Shown here: positions 19,431 through 30,189 of the stretch, one piece after another | Numbering within the stretch: position 1 is the stretch's first letter | Layout: each line of letters opens with the position of its first letter | Source of the DNA: Selaginella moellendorffii | Lineage: Eukaryota; Streptophyta; Lycopodiopsida; Selaginellales; Selaginellaceae | Direction: 5' to 3' | Assembly (NCBI RefSeq): GCF_000143415.4 | Contig: NW_003314317.1 | Coordinates: 1,231,150-1,295,149 of the forward strand | Length of the DNA stretch: 64,000 nt | Notes under the pieces: generated by a model | Database searches by the model: none | The model's input: the letters and a program-made list of their open reading frames with translations, nothing else | What the model was told of the DNA's origin: nothing | Made by a program: the position numbers and the translations under genes

Positions 19431-20544
19431 TCGGGACCGAGACCGAGACCGAGGCCGAGGCCGAGACCGAGCCCGAGCCCGAGCCCGAGTCCGAGTCCGA
19501 GTCCGAGTCCGAGTCCGAGTCCGAGTCCGAGTCCGAGTCCGGAGCCTGAGAGGGTGAAAGCCCAAAGCGTTCGTCTCCCAGACCCTGGGGGGTTTGGTGA
19601 GCTCCAAAAGTATAGTGGGGGGAGGACTGCAGTGGAGCCAGTTTGGCCAGGAAAGGCCAGTTTGGCCCAGGAAGGCCGGACCCAGTGTTGGGTGATGAGC
19701 TGCCCACTGGGAAGTCCAAGATTAGAGTGAACACAGACCGACAAGCGGGGTAGCTTGGTGAAGTGTTCAAGAGCCGGCTCTAGTTCCCCCGGGAGATCGA
19801 CTGGCCGATGGTCCCAGTCCAAGTGTGGGTGGCACTACCTACTTGGATACCTGGTGTGGCTCAACGGAACCCGCTCTAAGCCCATGGCTAGAGCACCCAA
19901 GGGCAGAAGGCGAGGAGAGTACCCAGGTGGCTCGCGTAAGGCCACGGTGTTCCGAAATGTTGTCCCAAAGGCCCAGACTGTGGAAAGGAAGAGGAGCAGT
20001 CCTTTGGGGTAGTGACCAAGGACACAGTCGTGTGGTGAGGAAGTCCCAGAGGACCGTGGGACTTAGTGGTCGGGCCTATGGGTCTCGATCCAGTGGCAGT
20101 GTTGGCAAACACGGCCAAGGGCAGAAAGGGACTTAGTGGGGACTGACAGAGGGATATTGGGGAAGGCTATTCCCCTTGTCGGTGGGCATCCTAAGGATGC
20201 TAAGGAGTGGATCTGAGATGACCACTCACGGATGGTTTGCCTAGTCTTGGAGAGCCAAGATGGTGATGCAAGTGGTATTGGACTACCAGTGTGGCAAAGG
20301 TGATTGGGCATGGCCTTAGCGTAACGGGCTGCTATGTCGGTGGTACCTTTGAGTGTCGGTCATGGGATTGGACACGTGGAGCACTTGGACCAAGTGCAAA
20401 TGTTGAGTGGCATGGATGCCATTCTCGGGGCTAGCAAGTCCCAAGTCCTGGATTGGACTTATGGAGGTTGTGAATGAGACTCCTCTAAGTGGTCAGAGGT
20501 GTGGTTAAGTGACTAAAGTAGAATGGAAAATTTAGTCGCTTACA
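18853..20544 (+). repeat. Element B 3' LTR
   Basis: 1692 bp, near-identical to 13196-14891. It has two rather than three GGCCAGTTTGGCC units and an extra CGACAAGCGGGGTAGC-containing stretch near 19738-19756. The array lies at about 19087-19545. Confidence 0.93.
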
Positions 20545-20549
20545 CTAAG

Positions 20550-20955
20550 CCCAAGTTCCATTCCATGCTAGTTGGTGGAGTACCCATGTCCTCGCGTTAG
20601 GCCACCGGTATGCCGAAATAGCGCCAAACTCCATTTGGCTTCGTTTTGCATGCTGGTCCTGGCATTGGGATGCTGGTTGCTCCAAGACTGTTCCAAGTCG
20701 CTCCAGGCTCCTGTCCCTTCGCTCTTTGGGCTTTATGCTCAGAAGTTGCTCCGTGGTTCGGTTCCATCACTCCTTGGCTCCATGCTTGGGAGTTTGGCAC
20801 CGTTCTTTCGTTCAATGGCCCAAGGCCCTAAACCTCGGGTTCCTATGGACACGTGGCATCTGTCACATGGCACAAAGAGGGTTTAGGTTCCGCTTCGTGG
20901 TGTTATCCTATGGTAAATCACCATAGGATAAAGGGTCAAAACCACGTGCGCTACA
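20550..20955 (+). repeat. Element A 5' LTR, second segment
   Basis: Continues the 5' LTR after element B and matches 26640-27060. It includes the short palindrome TATCCTATGG...CCATAGGATA near the LTR end and ends ...GTGCGCTACA, followed at once by the PBS-like site. Confidence 0.9.
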
Positions 20956-23900
20956 TTTGGTATCAAAGGATGAGTATCAGTGAGTACTATTCAATGAGAT
21001 TGGGCAACTAGTCTCGTTGCATACGCAGAGATGAAAACGATGATCCGAGTGGGTACACGTTTGGTGCAAAGGGTTTGCAATTGTTCCTTGGGTATGGATT
21101 TGGTTACCTTGTTGTACCTTATGATCTAAGCTTGCTCTTGGGCTCATAGGATGGATTTGAGATGCTTCGTTAGCACGAGCTTGCGCTTAGGCTCGTGAGT
21201 GAGGCACATTAGCAACTCAAGTGTATACTTTGAGTTGGCAGGATTAATGTTAGCCTATCGGTCATTCCATGGGTTGTTCCAATGGTTCCATGAGTTGTTC
21301 CATGTACCATGGGTAAAAGCAAACCTCCCCTGAGTTTGCTATGAGTGGCAAATAGGCTGGTCCATAGCTGTTTAGCACGGCACTAGTGGGTCCTTCCTAG
21401 GCATGAATACAAGTGGTAGTCTATTGATTCAAGTGTTCATTGCTGTGCTCTCTCATAAACTTTTCTTGGATTGGACTGAAGGCAGTGCGAAAGCAAGCTT
21501 GAGGTTTAGTCAAAGATGAGACCAAAAAGAGAGTCATCGGGGACGAAGGATCAAACACGTAAATCATTTTCTCGTCTTGAAGAAATGATTCGCAACGAGG
21601 TGTTGACTCATTGCTCGTGTTCACATTATGCAATTAAGAATCCCTGTTGGAAATGATGGTCTTACAAATGGTGAGTTGTGGGATGGATAGCGGTGAAGCG
21701 TTATACCATTTTGTCTAGGCTTGCTATTGGAAGACTTGGGTTGCAATGCTCAATTCTTTTTCGAGGAACCTTGCTATTGCTCCTTGAGTAGCTTGGTGTT
21801 GGTTTAGTTTTGAGTTTGGTCAAAAAGAAAGTGGCATGAACTTATCCATGTTGTGAACAAAAGTTAGTGGTGTCGGGTGTTGTAAGTCTCTATCGGTGGA
21901 GTGTGGCATTTATGTTGCATTTTGTCGAATCGAGTTGGCACTTGATAGTCACATAAACCTTTGAAGTAATGACATTGGCATTGCTCGTGATGTTGCTTAA
22001 TTGATGATCAAGTCATTGTGATACTTATATCATATCTATATGATAGTGAGCAATGTGTTTACGACGTTGTTTGGTTAAATGATGATTAACCCCAAAGTGG
22101 TTGATAGTGAAGCTAGTCTACTTGCACGAAATAGCATTGTAGTAGCTTTGACTGGATTCTCATTGGTGGTCCATTATGCTAAGCTTAAGTTGGTTCCTTG
22201 TTTCCTTGAGGGTTTGCCCATAAGGTGTTGGAAAAGGGTTGTAGCATTCACTTGCTATAGCTCATTAGTTGATCCGTTAACACTTGGAGTAGATTGTTGG
22301 ATAGAGAAGGTGTGAGGTTGAGGCATTGACATTACTAACACTTATGTTAGTGGAAGTGGCATTGTTATTTTAAGTGATGAGGAAGTTTCCTTAAAGCTTG
22401 ATTTTCCATGTCATTTTTCTTGTTAGTGTTTTAGCTTCATATTAGATCTTGAAGGTGGTTGAAGAAGAGTGTTAGTGCAATGTGGATATCCGAAGATGTT
22501 GTCTTCGTGATCAAGCCTTGGATGTTCCATTTGCATTTTACGGATGTCGGTGTTGGATGTCGAAAGAATGGGCAAAAAGATGTTCGAGGCTTAAGCATAT
22601 TATGGGTCATGAGAATTTATGTTGAGGTGAACCTATGTGAAGTTGTAAGTAGGAGGAAGTTGGTTGAGTCTTGAAAGTTTGCATTTCTAGACTGAGAGTC
22701 ATTCTTTCTCTAGGATGAAAAATTTTCTACAAATTTTCTTAGACTTATCCAATGGCTGATCTGTTGATCACTTTGCTCGAAAACCATTCCGTTTTCGTAA
22801 GCCAGTACAAACTAGTGAAAGGGTTGGAATTGACTTCGGTTGGCTTAGACCTTAGTAGGTAGTTTGTATAATGTAGCCCGAAAGGGATGCTAACTTTTGG
22901 GGCTAAAGCAATTGAGTTGGATAAAGTCTAGAGTTAGTGTAGAAAAGTGGCCGTTGCACTTTTCTAGAAAGGTGACCCGTGTGCCTTTCTTTTGTAGCAT
23001 TATGCTTGGTGGCAGGTTGCACTTTGCATTTCCTTAGACTCTATGAGAGTAGTGAGCTCTCACTGATCTTGACTTGGTCTTGGTGGCCCTGCGCCTTGGC
23101 TGAGGATGGTGATATCCAACTTAGTTGTTTAAGGTTAAGATGTTGGTACCCGTACTATAGCTTTGTTTATGAGGAGGTTGTGTACCGATATGGATCCATC
23201 TCATGGTCTTCACTTTAGTTTCGACTAAGTGTTGATCATGCATAGCTAGCCTCTTCAAGGCATGCTCAGAGCTATTGACTAAACGTGTTAGTGAGTTTAT
23301 CGCAGTTGAGTTGGATTTGAGTGGTCATTTAGTTTGTGCTTGTCCATGAACCTTTATCTCATATCTAGGGTATTACGTTAATGTTGGACAAGTGTGTAAC
23401 TCAATGGCATGAGTTAGTGTTTGGGTCTTGTGAAAGGCAAGACAAGTGATTGTTGGTTGCTTTGCAACTAGTGATTGCTTGTAGACTTTGTCAAGGGCTT
23501 TTGACATTTGCTTCACTCGATAATGATTTAGCAGTGATGGGCTTGCTTTACCGGATGGGGTTGTGGAAGATCGTGTCGTTAGACTTATATGGGTTTTCCA
23601 TGTTGGCATGTCGACTCTACCTCTATTGATATCATTTGGTTGCGTTTAGTTCATAGTGTTAGATTTCATTAAGTCTTGGACGTGGTGATTCACTCCTTGA
23701 GGAAGTGTTATCTATAACTGAGTTTTGCTAAAGGATTGGTCTCAGATACTAATTATAGTATCTTCGACTTTGGTTAGCTTAGTTGCTAAAGAGTTTTGGG
23801 TGGTGATTCACTCTTGCTTTATTCTAGCTTTGTTATGGTGTTGATGGCATTGAAGTGATTCCTTGTCATTGATATTATTGATGTTGGGATTCAAGTGAGA

Positions 23901-25920
23901 TGAGATGTCTATCCTTAGGATTGATATTGAGTTTCATTAGTTTCAATAGAGATAGTGTTGATGATTTGGTTGTAGCTTTGTGTTATTAGCATTCGTGCAT
24001 TTGCTAGTTAGCAACTGTATTGATGTTCAAATGAACTGAGTGGCAAGTTTGAGTTAGTTGTGTTCTAAACGAGATTGTTTAGTAGAAGTTGAGCTTTGAC
24101 TTTTCCTTGAAAAGTGATTTCAGTCATGGACTATGGTAACTTTACGAGAGGAAGAGTTAGTGATCGATATTGAAGTGTTTGAATCCTTCTTGGATTTGAG
24201 TTAAAATATATTGATCATTGATGGTTCTTCTTGTGCTTGTTATGAAGTGAGTTACGTCTTGTTAGATGAATTCATGGAGGATCGGTTAGTGATCACTAGT
24301 CGAGCATAACTTCGTTATGCTTAGCTTTTGGATTGATGCAGACATGCTCTTCATTAGCTTTGGCATTATGAAGTTTGGCTTATGGATGTGTTGATGAAGA
24401 CATTGTGGGTTGCATCATGATTTTTTCTTTAGCATTGAAGTTAGCTTCTATGAGACTTATGATTATTATTACGCAAGACTTAGCTATAGGCTTCTTCGAG
24501 CTTTTGGTTCCTTGAGTTTTGTGCTTATTATTCCATTTGTTAGAAGTTATTGGGGAAGGCATTTTGGCTCCTAGCTTCGATGTTAAAGTTAGTATTTGCA
24601 TTTAGCAATTATTGGTAATGATTGACTATCATCTAGGATAATTGATTATCCTTGTCGAAGGTTTTGTTTGATTATCGTTGATCTAGAATGATTTGCTATT
24701 CTTCGGGATGGTAGATTCCTTCTTTGACAATGATTATGCATCACTGCATTGATGGGATGATTGATGATCTTTCATGATAGTTAGTTGTTTTCTTTGATGG
24801 CTTTTGGCTTTTCGCCATACCATATGTTCTTTGTGGTTTGCTCTAGATTGGTCTCTTGGGTTTGAGACATCGGTAGGATGTTGCTGACACTTGCTTAGGC
24901 AACTTAAGTTCCTTGGTATTGTTGGTTGGGATCTATTTAGATTGGCTTTTGTGATAGTTGGCAGGAATGAGTGTTTGTTGGTCTTACCGCATTCATTCTC
25001 TTCTGTTGATTGTTGCTCGAGTTAGTTTTGATAGATTTAGATGTTATTTCCTTTGAGTGATACATTCGCGAGCATTTTGCTTGTCAGTCAATGATACTTT
25101 GTGTTCTTTGAGTTATTTTTCGTAAGTTGTTTGGCATTCTGTCTGCAATATTTAATAGTTAAACTTTTTCATTGAGTTTACTTGATGATATACTTGCAAT
25201 TGAATTTTGTTTGATGGTGAATCCTATGTTTACCAATTATGATGATCTTGGTGGTTCTTGCACTATTGTACTGGTTTATTGGATGATAACTTGCTTAGAA
25301 TACTTTTGACTCTAAGATATAATCACTGATAATTAAGCTTCTAAGATATCATTGTCTCTGACTTTGATGTTGTCCATCTATTGATCTTTGAGTTTGGGCT
25401 AGTAATGGGCAGACTGGCTTCGGCACTTCGTGTGCATGGGGAAATCTCTAGTCATGGGGTAGCTACTGTCGACTGGTCATATCACCCACCTTTCTGTCGA
25501 TGTTCCTTATTCCGTTAAAAGAGCGTGACCGTGTAAACAACTCTAACTGCCTGTTTACAGTAGTTTATCTAAACCTTACCGACGGGTTTGGTTTCTTTGC
25601 TTAGGAGGGTTGGGGCCTTTGGTTTCTCTTTCTATGTTCCTGCGGGCAGGGGTGTATCACACTTTTGTAAGCTGGGTGACTCCCAGAGTAGCAAGGGTGG
25701 CTGACTCCGTTGGTCATTTCCTTGTCGGCGACGGCCGGAAGGTGTCTGAGCTGGTAGCGCATCCGCGTTAGACAAAGAGGTTGCCTCCTAACTCATTTAA
25801 ATTGGTGCATTTCTCACATAGTGTGAGTACCGTGAACTTTTTCTGGAGTTGTTTCTTTGGCAGTATTCTAGACTCGAGTATGCATCAACGAGGACGTCGA
25901 TCTTCCCTAGGGGGGGAGAG
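20956..25920 (+). other. Element A internal region, no recognisable coding
   Basis: About 5 kb, T/G-rich on the plus strand, many stops in all frames. The PBS-like site is at the left end and the polypurine tract at the right end. Short frames (for example 22079-22315) have no recognisable motif. I see no structured RNA gene or promoter I can defend. Confidence 0.7.
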
Positions 25921-27060
25921 TGTCGCGAATGTGACTTCGGGTATCGAAAGTTACCTGTTGACTAGTCCTTACGGACACTGTTACCTTACTGCCACGATGG
26001 CAGGAGCTCAGTATTGCTGGGCTCGTTATCAGTCTCCACCTAAGCTAGTTGAGAAACTGGTCTTCACGTGTGCACTTGACCAGATGGGCATAAGGACGGA
26101 ATTCCTACGTGCTATTTGTCAAGCATACTTGACCTGGTTAGAGAAACTCATTCGTTGGCTTGCACTTGCTAGTGTTGGGAACCCCCGCGATATTGAGATT
26201 GGTCCCTCAATATCACTAGATGATAGCTTACCGTGTCTGCCAAACACCCTCGCTATCATGCCCTTTGTGTTGGTCTCATTTCAGTCCCAAATGCTATTTA
26301 TGGAAAGTGTCCAGATTTGTTCATTTGGCATATCTACGGAATGTAGAGATCGTCCTGAACACAATGGTGTTCGTCCCATGTCCAAATTCGCAATCTAAGG
26401 ATATTCCATATTTAGTAAGTTTCGAATTTGTCCCAGAGACTAACTCTTAATACTAAGGGAGGCTTGGGGTGAAAGCCCAAAGCGTGTGTTCCTCAAGGGG
26501 GGGGGGGGGGGGGGGGGCTATGGGGGGTTCCAAATGTATAGTAAAGATAGTAGGTAGGTCGGGCATGGCCGACCAACCTGAGGCATAGTCTAGCTCTTGC
26601 TTGCATGCCTGTCCTTGTTCTGCGTCCAGTTTGGGTCTAAGCCCAAGTTCCATTCCATGCTAGTTGGTGGAGTACCCATGTCCTCGCGTTAGGCCACCGA
26701 TATGCCGAAATAGTGCCAAACTCCATTTGGCTCCGTTTTGCATGCTGGTCCTGGCATTGGGATGCTAGTTGCTCTAGGACTGTTCCAAGTCGCTCCGGGC
26801 TCCTGTCCCTTCGCTCCTTGGGCTTTATGCTCAGGAGTTGCTCTGTGGTTCGGTTCCATCACTCCTTGGCTCCATGCTTGGGAGTTTGGCACCGTTCTTT
26901 CGTTCAGTGGTCCAAGGCCCTGAACCTCGGGTTCCTATGGACACGTGGCATGGACACGTGGCATCTGTCACGTGGCACAAAGAAGGTTTAGGTTCCGCTT
27001 TGTGGTGTTATCCTATGGTAAATCACCATAGGATAAAGGGTTAAAACCACGTGCGCTACA
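25921..27060 (+). repeat. Element A 3' LTR, uninterrupted, 1140 bp
   Basis: Begins TGTCGCGAATG and ends GTGCGCTACA. The two 5' segments add to 1134 bp, so the 5' LTR is complete apart from the insertion. A run of about 20 G lies near 26497-26517, where the 5' LTR has an interrupted G-rich stretch. GGACACGTGGCAT is duplicated near 26938-26960 in this copy only. Confidence 0.92.
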
Positions 27061-27065
27061 ATCAA

Positions 27066-27789
27066 CCACCACATAGGTATACATTTCTTTAATCACATTG
27101 GCCTTTCCTAGCCAAACTAGTTCCACTAGAGTCCTCCCTCTACTATCTTTTTGGAGTTCACCAAACCCCCCAAGGTCTGGGAGATGATTGCTTTGGTCTT
27201 TCACCCTCAGACTTAGACTTGGACTCAAACTTGGACTTGATCTTAATCTTGGTCCCAATCCCGGTCTCGGTTTCGGTCTTGGTCTTGGTCTCGAACTCTT
27301 TCTCGGACTTCATCTCAAACTCTATCTCAGATTCTTGCTTGGACTCTATCTCTGACTCCTTATCGGATTCCATTTTGGACTCCTTCTTGGACTCTATTTA
27401 GAACTCCTTCTTAGACTCTGTCTTGGACTTCATATTGGATTCTTGCTTGCACTCCATCTTAGACTCCATTTTGGATTTTTATTTGAACTCCATCTCGAAC
27501 TCCTTCTCAAATTCCATCGCTGACCTCTTCTTCGAACTCCATATCAGACTCAATCCTAATACTTCCATATATTACGACACTTGCTATGTGTGCCACTTTC
27601 TAAAGATTCATTCACTGATTGCTTTGTACTCATTCCATAAGCACTTTATTTGGAATTTCACTCCCACTCTTGACTTTCTGAGTTAGAGCTTTTGGTCTAA
27701 ATATATTACGCTCGTTGGACTTTTACTTTGGCACTGCCATATAGCACATCTTCAGCTCCACTTTTGGGCTTAGGGATTTGTGTTTCACA
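27066..27789 (-). mobile_element. Old B-type LTR, right half, after element A
   Basis: Continues the LTR split at 12462. It begins with the same junction sequence seen intact near 28690 and ends at 27789 with the complement of TGTGAAACACAAA, the LTR start. The CG sites of the young B LTR appear mostly as TG or CA here, including through the hexamer array (27190-27560). Confidence 0.85.
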
Positions 27790-27795
27790 ACTTAT

Positions 27796-27862
27796 TGTAA
27801 GCAACTAAAGGGAATAACTCAAGAGACAATCCATAAGGGTTCAAATATAGAAGGAAAAGGCC
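27796..27862 (+). mobile_element. TRIM LTR, 5' fragment
   Basis: TGTAAGCAAC...GGGTTCAAATATAG...GGAAAAGGCC aligns with 12091-12160 of the TRIM-like solo LTR. The match then stops and a B-type LTR begins; the missing continuation resumes at 29491. Confidence 0.8.
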
Positions 27863-29490
27863 AACTTAATTTTTTATTCTACTTTAGTCACTTTTAACCA
27901 TTTAAAGGAGTTTCACTCATAACTTTCATATGTTCTATTCTGGACTTGGGGACTTACTAGCCCTGTGAATGGCATCTATACCATTCAACCTTTACATTTA
28001 GTCCAAGTGCTTCATATATTCAATCTTATAATCAATACTCCAAAGGTATTACTAACATATCAGTCTGTTATGCTAAGGCCATGTCCATTTACCCTTGTTT
28101 CATTAGTAGTCCTAAATTACCCATGCCATAGTCCCATCTTTCAAAGACTAGGCCATCCATCCATGAGTGGTCATCCTAAAATTACTCTTTAGCATCCTTA
28201 AGATGTCTAGAAACATAGAAAACAACCTTCCCCAACATCCCTTTTTTGGTCTCTACCAAATCTTTCTTCGTCCCCAGTTATGTTTGCCAATACTGCCACT
28301 AAGTCAGGGCCCAAATACCCAACCATGATGTCCTATAGATCTTTGGGACTTGCCATATGACTGCATCTTTGGTCATTACACAAGATTTCTATCCTCTTTT
28401 TTTCCACAATCTAAGACTTTGGAATAACATTTTGAAACATTGTGGCCTTACATAAGCCTCATGGGTACTCTCCCCATCTTTCGCCTTTAGGTGCCCTAGC
28501 CATATGGCTTGAGCGAGGTTCCGATAAATCACACTAGGTATTTAAGTAGGTAGTGCCACCCACACTTAAATTGGGAGCATTAATCATTTGATCTTCTGAA
28601 GGAGTTAAAGTTAGCTTTTGAACACTTCACCAAGTTACCCTATTTGTCTATCTATATTCACTCTAGTCTTGGACTCCTTAGTGGTTATATCATCACTCAC
28701 TACATGGGTATAACCTTCCTTAGTCATATTGGCCTTTCCTACCTAAATTGTCTCTATTGGAGTTTTCCCCCTATTATACTTTTGGAGCTCACCAAACCCC
28801 TTAGAGTCTAGGAGATAATCACTTTGGGCTTTCACCCTCGACTCAGATACGGACTTAGATTTGGACTTGGACTCAGACTCGGATTTGAACTTGGACTCGG
28901 TCTCAGACTCAGTCTCGGTTTTAGTCTCGGTCTCGGTCTCTTTCTCGGCCTTGACCTCGGACTCCATCTCAGGTCTATCTTGGACTTGACCTCGGACTTC
29001 ATCTCAGGTCCATCTCGAACTCCATCTCAAGTCCATCTTGGGTCTATCTCAGGTCCATCTTGAATCCATATTGGACTTTATCTCGGACTCCATTTTAGGT
29101 CCATATCGAACTCCATCTCAAGTCCATCTTGGGTCCATCTCAAGTTCATCTTGGATCCATATTGGACTCCACCTCGAACTCCATCTTAAATCCATCTCAG
29201 TTTATATTGGACTCCATCTTGGACTCCATCTTGGACTCATTCCTAACACTTCCATGTGTCATGACACTTGTTATGTGTCAGTCCTTCTTGTGTCCCTTTT
29301 TAGAGACTCATTCATAGATTTCTTTGTATACATTCTTTGAACACTTTGTTTGGAGTTTTATTCTCACTCTCGACTTTCCAAGTAGGAGCTTTTGGTTTAA
29401 ATATGTTACACTTATTGGACTTCTGGTTCGACCACTACCATGTGGCATCCTTTCTACTCCACTTTTGGGCTTAGGGATTTGTGTCTCACA
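27863..29490 (-). mobile_element. Second old B-type LTR, nearly full length, inside the TRIM LTR
   Basis: About 1.63 kb. On the minus strand it starts TGTGAGACACAAA at 29490 and runs through the hexamer array (28840-29250), the GGCC region and down to a degraded end near 27863. It matches the B LTR along its length, with many CG to TG/CA changes and small indels. No internal region or second partner LTR is attached, so it is a solo LTR or the remains of a collapsed element. Confidence 0.85.
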
Positions 29491-29575
29491 TTTATGAAAA
29501 AAAATGCACCCTTTTCAATTAAAGGTCTTTAGGTATTTAGGGTTAAGTGTCGTTATGTTTGAATAATACTAAGCA
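29491..29575 (+). mobile_element. TRIM LTR, middle fragment
   Basis: Matches the TRIM LTR after the break at 27862: ATGAA...TGCACCC, GGGTTAAG(C/T)GTC, TTTGAATA(G/A)TACT. The last ~50 bp of the TRIM LTR are missing. Confidence 0.7.
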
Positions 29576-30055
29576 AATGCAAGAGCATAGTACTAAACAA
29601 GTGGAAGCTACAAAGAAAAGTTTTGTGAGTCGATATTAGAGATGGTTTTAAAGGCTAATTGAAAGAACTACATAAATACAAGGTTTTGCATTTGTTGTAG
29701 TTATATTTTGGATTTTAACCTCTTATTTTGGTTTAAAGTTATTGCTTTGAGAGGTTATAATTGGTTCATCGAAATTCCATATATAGATGATGCTTATGGT
29801 ATAGCTTTTAGTTATATTGTTATTATAGTTGACAGCAACTATATTGTAAGTCGGTGGTGTTATGGAAGTTTTACAGTAGTGTGCAATAGCTCAGTAAAAG
29901 TTTCAAATGTTTTATCAAATTTACTTTAATTAGGCCTTTTCATCTTATTGAAGAAGTCTATATATATAGATAGATAGATAGATAGATAAATATGCTAATT
30001 AGTAGTGTAATATATGGACTATATAAGGTCTATTTTTCTTATATATGAGTAGAGG
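29576..30055. other. AT-rich spacer with GATA microsatellite
   Basis: No gene seen. A (GATA)n / (TAGA)n run lies near 29964-29988. Short frames are AT-rich chance frames. Confidence 0.6.
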
Positions 30056-30150
30056 TATTTACCCCTGTTGGATTAATTTCAATTCAAACCATTTGTTCAT
30101 ATGGTTTTTGGGCTAATTGATATGCACATTTTTGTATTCCATTTCCATAG
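30056..30150 (+). mobile_element. LTR relic matching the gag element at 1-1.8 kb
   Basis: TTGGATTAATTTCAATTC...TTTTTGGGCTAATTGATATGCA...TATTCC(A/C)TTTCCAT matches the reverse complement of about 1660-1745. The orientation is opposite to the left element. Only ~95 bp are preserved well enough to align. Confidence 0.65.
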
Positions 30151-30189
30151 ATTTAATCTTTCACTCCAAAAAGCTTTCAATATATTTTT

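Larger units (their letters stand above)
13196..20544 (+). mobile_element. Element B: nested non-autonomous LTR retrotransposon
   Basis: Inserted in the A 5' LTR, with target-site duplication CTAAG (13191-13195 and 20545-20549). The 5' LTR is 13196-14891 (1696 bp) and the 3' LTR 18853-20544 (1692 bp); both begin TGTGAGACAC and end GTCGCTTACA. The PBS-like TGGTATCGGAGC is at 14895-14906, one base from the initiator-tRNA-Met PBS. The purine tract GGGTGGTGGAGT precedes the 3' LTR (18841-18852). The internal 3.96 kb has no gag, protease, RT or integrase. The LTRs differ at only a few places, mainly one fewer ~19-bp GGCCAGTTTGGCCCAGGAAA unit and one 19-bp indel near 19739 in the 3' copy. So it is young, and younger than A. 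Confidence 0.93.
12468..27060 (+). mobile_element. Element A: large non-autonomous LTR retrotransposon hosting element B
   Basis: Bounded by 5-bp target-site duplications ATCAA (12463-12467 and 27061-27065). The 5' LTR begins TGTCGCGAATG at 12468, is interrupted by element B, and resumes at 20550, ending CGCTACA at 20955. The 3' LTR is 25921-27060 (1140 bp). A PBS-like TGGTATCAAAGG follows at 20958, close to the initiator-tRNA-Met PBS TGGTATCAGAGC. A G-rich polypurine tract (GGGGGGGAGAG) ends at 25920. The internal part (20956-25920, ~5 kb) is T/G-rich, has only short frames, and shows no gag, RT or integrase. This fits a LARD-type element mobilised in trans. LTRs look very similar, so insertion was probably fairly recent. 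Confidence 0.92.

Noticed and set aside
29961-29989. GATA repeat as a functional array
   Set aside because: Short simple repeat in AT-rich spacer.
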